From Oligoflexia bacterium (GTDB taxonomy: Bacteria; Bdellovibrionota; UBA1018), in the NCBI GenBank assembly GCA_903854365.1, contig CAINWE010000290.1, positions 1 through 9,113 on the forward strand: a stretch of 9,113 nucleotides of DNA, in the 5' to 3' direction. The position numbers and the translations under genes were made by a program. Within the stretch, counting starts at the first letter, position 1. Each line of letters opens with the position of its first letter. The notes beneath the pieces were generated by a model, which was not told where the DNA came from, did no database searches, and saw nothing but the letters and a program-made list of their open reading frames with translations. Shown piece by piece: positions 1-6,154 of the stretch.

Positions 1-1001
1 AGAAGCTGATACCACCTGCTCGGCAGAGCCCAGTAGGCGCGACTCGTCATGCAGGCGCTGCTGACCTTGAGCAAGAGGTCAGAGAGCTGAAGCAACTGGT
101 GGAGGATATGAAGAGGGGGCGCGATGAAGTAGGACAGCGAGGCTCGAGGGAAAATGAAGGCGAGGATGATCGACGGAGTCAGTTGCCTCATATTTCCCTG
201 GATATTCCAGCACTTCAAGATGTTTTCGAGCAGCTTGTCGTGAATGGCGTTGAACGACGATACGCGCTTGCATTGATTAAGAAGGCTGCTTTTGAATTGG
301 GTAATGAGCATTCCAAGCAGCTTGAGCATGTAGTCGACGCCGTCGCTACGGAGTTAATGGAAACGATCAGGGTGGCTTCGCCTTTAGACCAAGTTCTGGC
401 GGATCGGCAAGAGCGAGGCCCTGCCGTGGTGTCGTTTATTGGTCCGACTGGCGTGGGGAAGACCACTACCCTGGCGAAGATCGCTAGCGAGGCTCAACTG
501 AAGCGTCGACTCCGAGTGGGTCTGATTAATCTCGATTATTATAAGATCACTGCATTTGATCAGTTAGCGACTTACGGCAAGATCCTGCATGTTCCGTTTC
601 GGTCCGTGGCATCCGTTGACGATCTGAAGATGGCCTTGATCGATTTTAGAAATTTAGATTTGGTACTCGTGGATACGACCGGTCGGTCTCATCGGGATCC
701 ACAATCGCTGACTGAGATTCAAGCTCTACTGGGTGCGGTCCCTGATCTGATGACTTTTTTGGTCTTATCCGCTACCACGAGAGATTCAGAGCTCTTTGAT
801 GCGGCAAGTAAATTTTCCGCATTTCGGCCTAAGGGGCTTATTCTATCTAAGCTGGATGAAGTGATTGTATACGGCGGCCTCTATAATCTCTCTCAAAAAG
901 TAGATTTGCCTCTGCTCTATTTCACCACTGGGCAAAAAGTTCCAGATGATATTGAGGGTGCGACACGGGAACGATTGGTATCTTTGTTGATGGATTTTTA
1001 A
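1..1001 (+). CDS. flhF: FlhF, flagellar SRP-type GTPase (C-terminal part, 5' end outside window)
   Basis: FlhF is the third member of the SRP GTPase family (with Ffh and FtsY). It acts at the cell pole, where it places the flagellar basal body. The reading frame is open from base 3 to the TAA at 999-1001, so 332 residues are visible and the N-terminal B domain is missing. In order it shows a short charged coiled-coil stretch (DLEQEVRELKQLVEDMKR), a helical N domain, and then the G domain: P-loop GPTGVGKTTT (nt 441-470), the I-box region LDYYKITAFDQL (nt 531-566), DTTGRSHRDPQ (nt 672-704), SKLDE (nt 846-860) and the FlhF-typical FTTGQKVPDDIEGA near the C terminus. The GTG at 99 is only an internal codon; the coiled coil begins upstream of it. 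The I-box has Lys where SRP GTPases usually have Arg. A T-rich stretch follows the stop without a hairpin, so read-through into fliA is possible. Confidence 0.95.
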   Translation, partial: KLIPPARQSPVGATRHAGAADLEQEVRELKQLVEDMKRGRDEVGQRGSRENEGEDDRRSQLPHISLDIPALQDVFEQLVVNGVERRYALALIKKAAFELGNEHSKQLEHVVDAVATELMETIRVASPLDQVLADRQERGPAVVSFIGPTGVGKTTTLAKIASEAQLKRRLRVGLINLDYYKITAFDQLATYGKILHVPFRSVASVDDLKMALIDFRNLDLVLVDTTGRSHRDPQSLTEIQALLGAVPDLMTFLVLSATTRDSELFDAASKFSAFRPKGLILSKLDEVIVYGGLYNLSQKVDLPLLYFTTGQKVPDDIEGATRERLVSLLMDF

Positions 1002-1081
1002 AATTTTTTTATTTATGCCGGGTGATGAATCTGAAATCTCTGTTACTATCAAATAAAGAGCAAAAAAGGTGGGGCTAGTAA

Positions 1082-2110
1082 ATGAGTCTAAATCAAGGGA
1101 TTCAAAAATACCGAGAGAATCTAAAAAATACAGCTAAATCGGGTTCTGAATCTAAGTTGACTCAGAATGTTAAATTACAGTCGGGTGGCGCAAAGCTCTC
1201 TAAAAAGCAGTCGACCTCTGAAGACAATAAGCAGGTGTTGGTAGAGGCGATTGAAGAAAAAAATCTCGCAGAAGAAGCGGCCCGTGAGCAGGAGGCGTTA
1301 CAGAAAGAGATCGCTGATGAACTAGCCCGTGAAGCTAGTCAGACGGAGAAACTAGTTAAAGCCGATTGTTCCCCAGTGAATAGTAATCGGGATCAGTTGG
1401 TTCTAGAGTACGCTCCTTTGATTAAGTATATTGCTCAAAAAATTGCCGCAAGATTGCCAGCTAATATCGAGCTCGATGACTTGATGAGCTCAGGAGTTAT
1501 TGGCTTAATGGATGCGATCGAGAAATATGATGCCTCTCGTGATAATAAGTTCAAGACGTATGCGGAGTTTCGCATTCGGGGAGCTATTCTCGATGAACTG
1601 AGAGCTCAAGACTGGGTGCCACGGTCGGTTCGTGAAAAGGCAAAAATTTTAGAACGTTGTTATGCTAAAATTGAACAACAAAAGGGCCGGCAAGCTACGG
1701 ATGAAGAAATTTGTCTCGAGTTAGGGATTAGCCAGGCTGAATATCACGAGTTATTAGGCCAAGTGAGGAGTGTGTCACTCCTTTCGTACGACGATCTATC
1801 TCACTTCTCGAAGTCTGATAAGCGAGCCCTTCATGGTGGAGGCGATGGCGGGGTGAAGAGTCAAACGCCCTACAGCGAAGTGAATTTAGCGCATGTGAAA
1901 AAGACGATCGCCGACGCAATCCGTGATCTCCCTGAGAAGCAGAGATTGGTTCTTTCACTCTATTATTACGAAGACTTAAATCTGAAGGAAATTGGTAAGG
2001 TCTTGGACGTAACTGAGTCTCGAGTGAGTCAGCTTCATACGCAGGCGATACTGAGGTTGAAGTCGAAATTAAAAAATAACTGGGATGATTTTGTCTCTTT
2101 ATTTACTTAA
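1082..2110 (+). CDS. fliA: FliA-type flagellar sigma factor (sigma-28) with N-terminal extension
   Basis: This sigma factor of the FliA/WhiG group directs RNA polymerase to late flagellar and chemotaxis promoters. Of its 342 residues, about 103-342 form the normal FliA body. Region 2 runs from RDQLVLEYAPLIKYIA (103-118) through DDLMSSGVIGLMDAIEKYD (132-150) to FRIRGAILDELRAQDWVPRSV (163-183). Region 3 covers about 184-235. Region 4 carries LPEKQRLVLSLYYYEDLNLKEIG (283-305) and a helix-turn-helix TESRVSQLHTQAILRLK (311-327). Typical FliA proteins have about 240-260 residues, so residues 1-102 are an extra segment. It is rich in Lys, Glu, Ser and Gln and has a predicted charged helix at about 50-92. 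The ATG start has a good ribosome-binding site (AGGTGG, 7-8 bases upstream), which supports the long form. A weak promoter could lie in the 80-base gap (TACTAT at 1044-1049), but the gene may also be read from flhF. Confidence 0.93.
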   Translation: MSLNQGIQKYRENLKNTAKSGSESKLTQNVKLQSGGAKLSKKQSTSEDNKQVLVEAIEEKNLAEEAAREQEALQKEIADELAREASQTEKLVKADCSPVNSNRDQLVLEYAPLIKYIAQKIAARLPANIELDDLMSSGVIGLMDAIEKYDASRDNKFKTYAEFRIRGAILDELRAQDWVPRSVREKAKILERCYAKIEQQKGRQATDEEICLELGISQAEYHELLGQVRSVSLLSYDDLSHFSKSDKRALHGGGDGGVKSQTPYSEVNLAHVKKTIADAIRDLPEKQRLVLSLYYYEDLNLKEIGKVLDVTESRVSQLHTQAILRLKSKLKNNWDDFVSLFT

Positions 2111-2129
2111 AAAGTAGGATTTAAGTTCC

Positions 2130-2576
2130 ATGTGGCAAACTCCTAATAGTCCGGGCGGGCCTCCGGCACCCGGAAAAAAAAGGCGAAGATCAAAGCGTAT
2201 TTTTCACATCAAGCGGATGGATGCGCTTTGTGAGATCTTTAAATATGGGGAGTCGGACAACGGTGCATTGACTGAGGTTGTTGCTACAACTAAGGTGCGT
2301 CTCATTTTAAATGATTTTTCCCCTAAGGGAGTGGGTTTTTTTGCTTCTGTGTCGCTCATCCCGGGTCAGGATGTTCGTTTGACCATTACGGAGCCCAAGA
2401 AATTGGTCTTACTTGCGAAGTTAGTTTGGTGCCAGGAACATAATTTGAATAGCCATATTATTTCAAAAGAGCTCTACGCGTTTCGAGCGGGGGCTGAGTT
2501 TATCTTCAAGTCCCCTGAGGAGTCTCAGCAGCTAGAGCTGCTTCTCACTGAGATTCAGTCTCAGCATTTGTTCTAG
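2130..2576 (+). CDS. PilZ-domain protein, probable c-di-GMP effector
   Basis: PilZ domains bind cyclic di-GMP and often control flagellar rotation or surface behaviour. This 148-residue protein is essentially a single PilZ domain with a basic N-terminal tail. The tail ends in RRSKR (19-23), which fits the RxxxR ligand motif. DFSPKG (62-67) fits D/NxSxxG, followed by the usual strand pattern: PGQDVRLTI, then KLVW (97-100), then FRAGAEFIF (118-126). The spacing between the two ligand motifs is somewhat longer than usual. The gene starts 19 bases after fliA with a recognisable AGTAGGA ribosome-binding site, so it is almost certainly in the same transcript. From this context I infer a role in tuning motility by c-di-GMP. 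No output domain is attached, so it would act by binding a partner such as a flagellar or regulatory protein. The partner cannot be read from the sequence. Confidence 0.75.
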   Translation: MWQTPNSPGGPPAPGKKRRRSKRIFHIKRMDALCEIFKYGESDNGALTEVVATTKVRLILNDFSPKGVGFFASVSLIPGQDVRLTITEPKKLVLLAKLVWCQEHNLNSHIISKELYAFRAGAEFIFKSPEESQQLELLLTEIQSQHLF

Positions 2577-2591
2577 GTGTCGTGTAGTCAT

Positions 2592-2625
2592 CTCAGGTCT
2601 GTTCCGTTTAGAACTGAATTCTGAG
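2592..2625. terminator. possible bidirectional hairpin between convergent genes
   Basis: An imperfect hairpin lies between the convergent pilZ-domain gene and the outer-membrane protein gene and overlaps the latter's stop codon. CTCAG (2592-2596) pairs with CTGAG (2621-2625), and GTTC (2601-2604) pairs with GAAC (2611-2614) around the loop CGTTTA, with two further pairs between and small internal loops. There is no T-run on either side, so it is at best a weak or factor-assisted terminator. Confidence 0.25.
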
Positions 2626-3720
2626 GTTGGCCACGTAGCGGCGGTCTTCTTGTTGGCCTGCGTTCAGTCCTAACTCCTCACCGTAGCTGGCAAAGTTCAG
2701 TGATAGTACGGGCAATTGAATTCCTAAGCCAGCTGTCCAATAGCCCTGATTGAGTCCACCCCGGAGGGAGAGGAATTGCCATTGGGTTTCCATACCTGCG
2801 TGCAGGAGACGATAGATACTGCCCGAACCGTTGTTGTTGAGGTCGGAGAGCTCGAGCGCGAATACGGAGTTTTTCAAGGCCCACCACTCGCGTCGGCTCA
2901 CTGAAAGTCCAAAGCCAAAGCTCCTGGGTTGTGGAATGGGAGACGGAGAAACCTGGGCGATCTTAATGGGATTGAAATTAAACGCCCCTCCGAGGAGGTT
3001 CTGGCCCGCTACGGCCGCATTAAACTCCCAGGCTCCGAGTTGTAGAAATTGGTAAGTGACCCCAAGGTTTACGTTATACATGGCGCCAGCGTTGGAAAGA
3101 GAGCCAAAATTGCCTCGACTCCCTTGGATCAGGTCGAGCAGGCTTAAGTTGTCGTTATTGGAAAATCGGTAGGTGCCATGCAGAGTCATGCCAACCGAGA
3201 GGGATTCATCCGGTAAGAGCTTGTAACCGACGGTGATCGCTGGACCAAAGTCGGCGATGATCGACCCGCTGCTGTGGTAATTGTTGCTGATGGCGATATT
3301 CGCTTCAGCGCCTGTGATGATTCCGATGCCTAGGGCAAGCCTGCGATTGTCGTTGGTGGCTAAGTACCAAGCTGGCAGCACGAATTGAGATCGGACATGC
3401 AAATTTTTTCCGATTTCTTGATTGATAATTTTTTCTAGGGTTCCTGAGAGGTGGGGGGCTGCTTGGAGCGTATTTTGGTTCGTTTGGAGAGTCACATCAA
3501 GGACGGTGAGTTTTGAAGTCGGATTTGCCGTGACGCGCGCTGGGTTGTTAAAGAAATTCTCCTCGTAGAGTCCTGTGGTCATTACCACACCCCCCATGCC
3601 CACGCTTCGGGTGCTGAGGAAGGGTCGTATGATGGGTTCAACGCCCCAGGCTGATGCGCTTATCAGGAGGAGTCCGGAAAGGGCGGATAAGTACATGCGA
3701 CTGAAGTGCACTGGGTTCAT
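2608..3720 (-). CDS. predicted outer-membrane beta-barrel protein (PorV/UPF0164/FadL-like)
   Basis: This 370-residue protein has a Sec signal peptide: basic start, hydrophobic core LSALSGLLLISASAWG at 11-26, cleavage probably near residue 24-27. The mature N terminus carries RSVGMGGVVMTTG (38-50) followed by NNPAR (58-62). This pattern is shared by PorV, UPF0164, TraF-like and FadL-like outer-membrane barrels. The rest is made of alternating amphipathic strands rich in Gly, Asn and aromatic residues. It ends in YVANLRIQF with a C-terminal Phe, the usual beta-signal read by the Bam machinery. The protein should sit in the outer membrane. Its substrate is unknown, and a transport or scaffold role is only inference. 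The start ATG overlaps the stop of the upstream lipoprotein gene (ATGA), and a GGGAG ribosome-binding site lies inside that gene, so the two are probably co-translated. Confidence 0.8.
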   Translation of the reverse strand: MNPVHFSRMYLSALSGLLLISASAWGVEPIIRPFLSTRSVGMGGVVMTTGLYEENFFNNPARVTANPTSKLTVLDVTLQTNQNTLQAAPHLSGTLEKIINQEIGKNLHVRSQFVLPAWYLATNDNRRLALGIGIITGAEANIAISNNYHSSGSIIADFGPAITVGYKLLPDESLSVGMTLHGTYRFSNNDNLSLLDLIQGSRGNFGSLSNAGAMYNVNLGVTYQFLQLGAWEFNAAVAGQNLLGGAFNFNPIKIAQVSPSPIPQPRSFGFGLSVSRREWWALKNSVFALELSDLNNNGSGSIYRLLHAGMETQWQFLSLRGGLNQGYWTAGLGIQLPVLSLNFASYGEELGLNAGQQEDRRYVANLRIQF

Positions 3721-4568
3721 GATACGCTCCCCACTCCCAGAGAGAGTAAAAGATAGAGAAAAATCGGCGAGCTATGATTATTTCCACTGTTATCCACTGA
3801 GTCAATCGTGGCGCCCGAGAATTCTGTAATAAAAGACGCTGCCGAGCTCGTGAGTTTGCTATGAGAGTTGATGAGGCTGATCGCCGTTTGTATTTCGAGG
3901 ATACCCGCGCTGATCATTGAGAGTGTGGGAGCGCCAGACAAGTTGGCATCGGTTGCCGAGGCGAGAGGGGTCGCGAGGGGTTGCCCAGAGATGAGCTTTT
4001 TATTGGTGGCGCCTTGGCAGTCGACGAGAGCTGAGGCCAGAGATTTGCTGGATGCTCCGAGACAGCCTGCTGGATTCTTAACGAGATCGGCCGCCGTGTA
4101 ATGGCCGGGAGTTGCAGCGTCCTCGCTGAGGATTTCGGCGATGAGTGCTAGGGCGGTGACGAGTCGCATGACTCCTTGCGCCTGAGGGTTATGAATTTTT
4201 AAGGCCCGTTGATAATTGTGAAACAGTTCCAGTCTGAGAGAGGGAGACGCTTGATAGCTGAGCTCATTAGCAAAAAGAGTGAGGAGCCTGCCTATATTCG
4301 CTCCGCTCTCGATAATCGCAGATGCGAAGGTCCCTACCGGAATGCCGCTTTGAGACAGCTGAGATGCCACGAGTTCCGTGTATTCCGTATCGTTGAGCGA
4401 TGGGGAGAGGGTGAGATAGTATTGGGTGGCCGTGGCGTAATCTCCTCGATCGAGAGCAGATCGAGCAGCTGCCAAATCTTGTGCATCTCCCTTCGGGGGG
4501 TCGAGAGTTTGAAAGGCGTTGCAGCCGGCGAGAGTCAGAGCCATGAAAATGGCGAAGCGATTCCGCAT
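3717..4568 (-). CDS. uncharacterised lipoprotein with TPR-like N-terminal region
   Basis: I do not recognise the family. The 283-residue protein begins with a lipoprotein signal, MRNRFAIFMALTLAGC, in which LAGC (13-16) is the lipobox and Cys16 would be acylated. The mature part starts with an alpha-helical stretch, DLAAARSALDRGDYATATQYY (31-51), that resembles one TPR repeat, and remains mostly helical and Ala/Ser/Leu-rich. Cys169 and Cys184 could form a disulphide in the periplasm. The extreme C terminus (SPIFLYLLLSLGVGSVS, 267-283) is hydrophobic, which is odd for a lipoprotein and might pack against a partner or membrane. TatT-like lipoproteins of TRAP systems have a similar layout, but I cannot assign it to them. 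The ATG has a GAGGAAA ribosome-binding site and its own promoter-like region. The gene leads a two-gene operon with the outer-membrane barrel, so the two products probably work together. Confidence 0.8.
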   Translation of the reverse strand: MRNRFAIFMALTLAGCNAFQTLDPPKGDAQDLAAARSALDRGDYATATQYYLTLSPSLNDTEYTELVASQLSQSGIPVGTFASAIIESGANIGRLLTLFANELSYQASPSLRLELFHNYQRALKIHNPQAQGVMRLVTALALIAEILSEDAATPGHYTAADLVKNPAGCLGASSKSLASALVDCQGATNKKLISGQPLATPLASATDANLSGAPTLSMISAGILEIQTAISLINSHSKLTSSAASFITEFSGATIDSVDNSGNNHSSPIFLYLLLSLGVGSVS

Positions 4569-4587
4569 GAATAGTTTCCTCAGAACA

Positions 4588-4610
4588 CTATTCTATGAGG
4601 CATAGTATAG
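4588..4610. repeat. 23-bp inverted repeat, candidate operator
   Basis: CTATTCTATG (4588-4597) and CATAGTATAG (4601-4610) are inverted copies with one mismatch and a 3-base spacer (AGG). The repeat covers the probable -10 element and start of transcription of the lipoprotein/outer-membrane protein operon. No T-run follows on either strand, so a terminator is unlikely. A dimeric repressor site is the simplest reading, but this is inference. Confidence 0.5.
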
Positions 4611-4632
4611 ATTGTAAATAATCAAAATTAAA
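4604..4632 (-). promoter_or_regulatory. candidate sigma-70-type promoter of the lipoprotein operon
   Basis: On the minus strand TATACT (4604-4609) matches five of six bases of a -10 element. It lies 17 bases from a weak -35, TTTAAT (4627-4632), which matches three of six. Predicted transcription would start near 4597 and give a leader of about 30 bases before the ATG at 4568. Confidence 0.4.
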
Positions 4633-4648
4633 GTTCTTCTGTTGGGTA

Positions 4649-6100
4649 TCAAGAGAGCTTTTGAATCAAGGCTTCGACCTGACGTTTGAGGGTGGTGAGA
4701 TCAGATTGGTTCTCGATCACCCAGTTGGCTCGCTGTCGCCGCTCTGCCGAGGTGGCTTGAGTGTTGATGATGGATTCGGCAAGATCCGGACTGAATTGGT
4801 TTCTGGCCGAAAGCCGAGCAAGTTGGAGTTCGTGAGACGCTTCAACCGTGATGAGTCCTGAAAGCTCCTGGGAGCGGCCGGTTTCTACGAGGAGTGTTGC
4901 TTCGTACACGATGAGTCGGTGCATGTGAGCGAGTCGGAGTATTTCATCCGTGCTTTTGGCCTGAATGAGCGGGTGGAGAATGGCTTCGAGATCCGTTTTG
5001 GCTTGTGGGTCTGCAAAGACGAGGTCACGGAGTTTGGAACGGTCGTTGGTGCCAAAACGTTGAAGAATCGCGGCGTGTGCGGCCCCGCCCTCTTGAGTGA
5101 GTTCACGACTGATTTGATCAGCGTCGATCACCGGAATGCCCTTCTCTCGGAAGATCTGCGCGACGGTCGATTTGCCGGAAGCAATACCGCCCGTGAGTCC
5201 CCAGATTTCAGTCTTTTCGAGAGTTTTGGCTTCGTCCCAGTAGCGGTCCATTTCACTGAGTTGAGATTGCTCGGGAGTCTTGCCCTGCCATTTGAGGCGA
5301 TTTTCAACATGGCGAAAGCGTCTTTCAAAGCGTGAGAGGGTTCCTCGGAGAGCATCCTCTGGGTTGATCTTCTGCAGGTAGGCGACGTTACTGAGGGTGA
5401 AAAGCAGATCTCCGAGTTCGGATTCAATGCGACGTTTGAGTACTGCCTCAGTCGAGGTGTCTACGGGTGAGCCTGAGTTTTTCAGCTTTTCTAATGCTAG
5501 GACTTCTTCCTTGAGTTCTCCCAGTTCTTCTTCGACTTTGGCGAGGGGGCCCGTCATATCTGCCCATTGAAAGCCGACTCGGGTGACTTTTTCTATGACT
5601 CGCGTGGATCGCTGCAACGAGGGTAAGCCTTTTGGAATTCCGCTGAGGACGCTGGCCTTGGGGTCTCCTTTTTTTTCCTTTTGTTTTTCTTTTTCCCAGC
5701 GTTTGACGGCGTTGTCGGCCGTGTCTTCCTTAATGTCGCCGAATACATGAGGGTGTCGTCGGATGAGTTTTTCGTTGAGGGCTTCAGCCACGTCGTAAAT
5801 ATCAAACGCACCCTGCTCTTGGGTCATCTCTGTATGAAGGACGACTTGCATGAGGACGTCCCCGAGTTCCTCACGAAAATTTCGGGCGAGGGGTGCGTTT
5901 TTTAGATCTTCTTGGGAGTGGATTTGATCAATAACATCAATGACTTCGTAGGCTTCTTCGATCAGGTAAGGTCTGAGGCTTTGGTGAGTTTGGGCTTGGT
6001 CCCAGGGGCAGCCACCGGGGGCCCGGAGGCGATGGACGGTGGAGATCAGACGGGAAAAAGATTCAATTTTCGATGGGCTGCTTGGCTCTGGACTACTCAT
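4649..6100 (-). CDS. MazG-CoaE fusion: NTP pyrophosphohydrolase plus dephospho-CoA kinase
   Basis: One uninterrupted 483-residue frame joins two enzymes. Residues 1 to about 294 form a full-length MazG, which hydrolyses nucleoside triphosphates to monophosphate and pyrophosphate. The first catalytic domain shows CPWDQAQTHQSLRPYLIEEA (31-50) and EELGDVLMQVVLH (77-89). The second shows VEEELGELKEEV (189-200) and ESELGDLLFTL (226-236), so both sets of metal-binding acidic residues are present. Residues about 298-483 form CoaE, which phosphorylates dephospho-CoA in the last step of CoA synthesis: P-loop GLTGGIASGKST (301-312), VIDAD (324-328), LEAILHP (371-377), YEATLLVE (399-406) and the C-terminal VIEN (461-464). 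The MazG half ends with its usual MDRYWDEAK, and the kinase begins almost at once, leaving only a few linker residues. In CoaE the loop after the helix is short (FGTNDRSKL), and the usual PLL is TLL. The ATG has an AGAGGT ribosome-binding site. Both halves look intact, and the product is cytosolic. Confidence 0.92.
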   Translation of the reverse strand: MSSPEPSSPSKIESFSRLISTVHRLRAPGGCPWDQAQTHQSLRPYLIEEAYEVIDVIDQIHSQEDLKNAPLARNFREELGDVLMQVVLHTEMTQEQGAFDIYDVAEALNEKLIRRHPHVFGDIKEDTADNAVKRWEKEKQKEKKGDPKASVLSGIPKGLPSLQRSTRVIEKVTRVGFQWADMTGPLAKVEEELGELKEEVLALEKLKNSGSPVDTSTEAVLKRRIESELGDLLFTLSNVAYLQKINPEDALRGTLSRFERRFRHVENRLKWQGKTPEQSQLSEMDRYWDEAKTLEKTEIWGLTGGIASGKSTVAQIFREKGIPVIDADQISRELTQEGGAAHAAILQRFGTNDRSKLRDLVFADPQAKTDLEAILHPLIQAKSTDEILRLAHMHRLIVYEATLLVETGRSQELSGLITVEASHELQLARLSARNQFSPDLAESIINTQATSAERRQRANWVIENQSDLTTLKRQVEALIQKLS

Positions 6101-6117
6101 GGCGAAACCTCTAACAT
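6089..6117 (+). promoter_or_regulatory. possible promoter of ybeY-prfB
   Basis: TGGACT (6089-6094, four of six to the -35 consensus) and TAACAT (6112-6117, four of six to the -10 consensus) are 17 bases apart, just upstream of ybeY and within the start of the divergent fusion gene. Both matches are moderate, so this is tentative. Confidence 0.27.
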
Positions 6118-6154
6118 TAAAAAAGAGCGATGAGAATCAGAGAAAGGAATTTGT

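Noticed and set aside
1321..1356. ACTAGC/GCTAGT hairpin plus a third CTAG site inside fliA
   Set aside because: Six-base stem within coding sequence of the charged N-terminal segment; no sign of a regulatory role.
4209..4574. 121-codon plus-strand frame opposite the lipoprotein gene
   Set aside because: The minus strand gives a clean signal peptide with lipobox and a good ribosome-binding site; the plus frame is Arg/Glu-rich without features.
4919..5335. 138-codon open frame on the plus strand opposite mazG-coaE
   Set aside because: It lies wholly antisense to a clear enzyme-coding frame, has no recognisable domain and no convincing ribosome-binding site.
5668..5695. Pyrimidine-rich tract as a regulatory element
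   Set aside because: It is the complement of codons for a Lys/Glu-rich linker in the MazG part.
4649..6100. MazG as part of a toxin-antitoxin module
   Set aside because: No mazE/mazF-like gene is nearby, and the protein is fused to CoaE.
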